This document shows positions 61,099-64,000 of a DNA stretch of 64,000 bases, piece by piece (position 1 is the first letter of the stretch; each line of letters begins with the position of its first letter). The notes beneath the pieces are model-generated. The model did no database searches. It had not been told where the DNA came from and saw only the letters and a program-made list of their open reading frames with translations. Source of the DNA: CAVHXA01 sp963639765 (GTDB lineage: Bacteria; Bacillota; Clostridia; Oscillospirales; Oscillospiraceae); assembly GCA_963639765.1 (NCBI GenBank), contig CAVHXA010000005.1:54580-118579 (forward strand), given 5' to 3'. A program made the position numbers and the translations under genes.

Positions 61099-64000
61099 AG
61101 CATCCGGAGATGATCTTAGGACGGCAGTCCTCCGAAAGCACGCAGTACGGCAGACAGGACTTCACGGTTGAGCCGATTGAAGGTTTGGAGCTGTCCGACC
61201 AGCTGCATGACGCTGTGAAGTACATCCGCGGCAACTATCAGGCGGCAGAGCTTCCTGATCTGGGCGAAGACGAAGCACTGACGGACAGCATTCCCGCTGA
61301 CCCGAATGTGCGCAACTACAGCTATACCGTGGTGGACGGTGAGGTTTATTACCGTCAGAACAGCCTCATGAGCAAGCCAGCACTTAATGCGACCGCAACC
61401 GAGCGCGTCAAGGGCTTGGTGGGGTTGCGCGACTGCCTGCGTTCTCTGATTGACTTGCAGATGGACGCGATGGCGACAGATGAGCAGATTCACGCGGCAC
61501 AGGAAGAACTGAACAGCCTCTATGATGATTTCTCCGCAAAATACGGTCTCATCAACAGCCGTGCCAATGCACTGGCCTTCCAGGACGACAGCTCCTATTA
61601 CCTGCTCTGTACGTTGGAAGAACTTGACGAAGAAAAACAGCTCAAGAGTAAAGCGGATATCTTCACCAAGCGCACGATCAAGCCCCATGAGGTCGTAACT
61701 TCAGTGGATACGCCGTCCGAGGCACTGGCACTCTCTATCTCCGAAAAGGCCCATGTGGACTTGGCGTATATGTCGGAGCTTACCGGCATGGAGGAAAGTG
61801 AGCTGATTTCCGGTCTTCAGGGCGTGATCTTCCGTGATCCTGTAAAGAATGAGTGGCAGACGGCGGACGAATACCTTTCCGGCAATGTGCGCCAGAAGCT
61901 GCGCGAAGCAGAAGCGGCTGCGGAGACGGATTCCGCGTTTCTTCCCAATGTGGAAGCGCTTCGTTCCTCTCAGCCAAAGGATTTGGATGCGTCGGAGATT
62001 GAAGTGCGCCTGGGCGCAACATGGATTGACCGCAAGTACATTCAGGAGTTCATGGAGGAAACCTTTGAGCCGCCGTACTATCTGCGCCGCAATATCCAGG
62101 TGATGTATTCGCCGTTTACGGCAGAGTGGAGCATCAGCGGCAAATCCACACCGTCCTACGGCGATGTGAATGCCTACATGACCTACGGTACTGACCGAGC
62201 CAATGCGTACCGCATTCTGGAGGACACGCTGAACCTGCGCGATGTGCGCATCTATGACACCAAGACAGACCCCGACGGCAAGGAAAAGCGTGTGCTCAAC
62301 TCCAAGGAGACTACTCTTGCCCAGCAGAAGCAGCAGGCCATCAAGGACGCCTTTGCCGAATGGATTTGGAAGGACCCGGACAGACGGCAGGAACTGGTTA
62401 CTCGCTACAACGAGCTGTTCAACTCCAATCGTCCCCGTGAGTATGACGGACGGCATATTTCCTTCTCCGGCATGAATCCGGAAATTCATCTGCGTGAGCA
62501 TCAGTTGAATGCCGTGGCGCACATCCTCTATGGTGGCAACACTTTGTTGGCACACGAAGTTGGCGCAGGCAAAACCTTTGAAATGGTAGCTGCCGCGATG
62601 GAATCAAAGCGCCTGGGGCTTTGCCACAAGCCGATGTTTGTGGTTCCCAATCACCTGACGGAGCAGTGGGCATCGGAGTTCTTGAGGCTGTACCCGTCTG
62701 CAAATATCCTTGCTGCGACGAAAAAGGACTTTGAGCCGAAGAACCGTAAAAAGTTCTGCGCCCGTATCGCTACCGGCGATTATGACGCGATCATCATCGG
62801 TCACAGCCAGTTTGAGCGTATTCCGGTCTCTATGAAACGACAGGAACGCCTGCTCAGAGAGCAAATTGATGAAGTCACTGAGGGCATCGAGGAGCTGAAA
62901 AGCAGCCGCGCGGAGCGTTTCACTATCAAGAGCATGGAGCGCACAAAGAAAGGACTGGAGACAAAGCTCAAAAAGCTTTTGGAATCCGGACGCAAGGATG
63001 ATGTCGTGACCTTTGAAGAGCTGGGCGTTGACCGCCTCTATGTGGATGAGGCACATGCGTTCAAGAACCTTTTTCTTTATACAAAAATGCGCAATGTGGC
63101 AGGACTTTCCGCAACGGATGCGCAGAAATCCTCGGATATGCTCTTAAAGTGCCGCTACATCGACGAGCTGACCGGCGGCAAGGGCGTGGTTTTTGCAACT
63201 GGTACGCCTGTCAGCAACTCCATGACCGAGCTTTATACCATGATGCGCTATCTTCAGCATGACACACTTCAGAAAAAGGGCTTGGCGCATTTCGATTGCT
63301 GGGCTTCTACTTTTGGTGAGACCACCACAGCCATCGAGCTGGCTCCGGAAGGTACAGGATACAGAGCAAGGACGAGGTTTGCCAAGTTCTTCAATCTGCC
63401 GGAACTGATGACGCTTTTCAAGGAGGTAGCGGACATCAAGACATCCGATCAGCTGCATTTGCCGGTGCCGGAAGCAGTCTATCACAATGTGGTGGCACAG
63501 CCGACGGAGATTCAGCAGGCTATGGTGCAGGAGCTCTCAGAGCGAGCCGCAAAGGTGCATTCCGGCTCTGTGGATGCCAGCGTGGACAACATGCTCCGCA
63601 TCACTACCGACGGCCGAAAGCTGGGGCTTGATCAGCGTATTATTAACCCTGACCTGCCGGATGATCCGAACAGCAAGGTCAACCAGTGCGTTGGCAACAT
63701 CTACCGCATCTGGGAGGAGGGACAGAACGATAAGCTCACTCAGCTCGTGTTCTGCGATTTGAGCACACCGAAAACCGGTGCACCTGCCACAAAAGCTGCC
63801 AAGGCAGTTGCCGGAAATCTTGACAGTCCGGAGCTTCATGCTGTGGAGTCACAGATTGATACAACACCGGAACCGGAGTTTACCGTCTACGACGATATCC
63901 GCGAAAAGCTGGTTTCCATGGGTATTCCCCGCGAGCAGATTGCCTTTATCCATGAGGCAAATACGGAAGCCCGCAAGAAGGACTTGTTCGCCAAGGTGCG
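61089..64000 (+). CDS. SNF2-like helicase part of the large ICE protein, partial at right edge
   Basis: Open from the conserved YFVEHPEMILGR block to the window end, about 970 codons. Likely start ATG is 61110 if translated on its own. Helicase motif I is AHEVGAGKTFEM (encoded near 62550); motif II is YVDEAHAFKNL (near 63045). ATGTPVSNSMTELYTM follows as motif III. In complete homologues an N6-methylase domain lies before YFVEHPEM; here it is missing and the upstream piece is out of frame. Continues beyond 64000. Confidence 0.82.

Noticed and set aside
1..64000. tRNA or rRNA genes
   Set aside because: No cloverleaf or rRNA-like segment was recognised by eye; a tRNAscan-SE run would settle it.

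Overview
The window looks like a chromosomal scaffold from a low- to mid-GC anaerobic Firmicute, most likely a gut Clostridia of the Oscillospirales type. Evidence: a HrcA/CIRCE-controlled clpB, a PolC-type replicative polymerase, RicT next to HolB, a T-box in front of serS, Mini-RNase III plus RqcH, and the classic gene order pyrH-frr-uppS-cdsA-dxr-rseP-ispG-polC. A run of ten Ns inside a MATE gene shows it is a draft or metagenomic scaffold. The lineage call is inference.

Layout. 1-4.3 kb: partial clpB behind a CIRCE operator, divergent from a large beta-helix-like protein with a Gly-Gly-Pro head. 4.3-6.8 kb: a 4-hydroxybutyrate/acetyl-CoA transferase, a coupled 57-residue ORF and a LysR regulator. 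6.9-14.5 kb: a tightly overlapping molybdenum operon read leftwards (modA-modB-modC-moeA-MPT-binding protein-moaA-moaC-mogA/moaE fusion). Its leader is a molybdenum cofactor riboswitch with a terminator and a candidate antiterminator. 14.6-19.8 kb: cupin, XpaC-like protein, queH, ricT, holB. 20.1-31 kb: translation, isoprenoid and lipid genes, then polC.

31-37.3 kb: a HisD homologue that lacks its zinc ligands, then a three-gene methyl-transfer cluster. The cluster holds a CmuA-like fusion of a UroD-type methyltransferase to a corrinoid domain, a RACE-type corrinoid activator and a homocysteine S-methyltransferase. Together these could carry a methyl group from an unknown donor through corrinoid to methionine. 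37.4-42.7 kb: a polar amino acid ABC importer, a MATE exporter interrupted by the assembly gap, and a YesL-like membrane protein. 42.8-49.2 kb: T-box-serS, then a leftward operon dus-ECF sigma-anti-sigma-mrnC-rqcH. 49.4-57.5 kb: dnaX, a divergent type II topoisomerase pair, a TtcA-like sulfurtransferase, and rplM-rpsI.

57.5-64 kb: a degraded integrative/conjugative element (ICE) immediately downstream of rpsI. It has a truncated RepA-like initiator, a TTRAP protein, a DUF4143 ATPase with twin hairpins upstream, a zinc-ribbon protein, and two out-of-frame pieces of the large methylase-helicase protein.

Four related short inverted-repeat elements (about 14.97, 32.41, 34.32 and 51.05 kb) form a dispersed MITE-like family. 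Strongest leads: the methyl-transfer cluster, the degenerate HisD, the Mog-MoaE fusion, the riboswitch with its proposed switch, and the repeat family.
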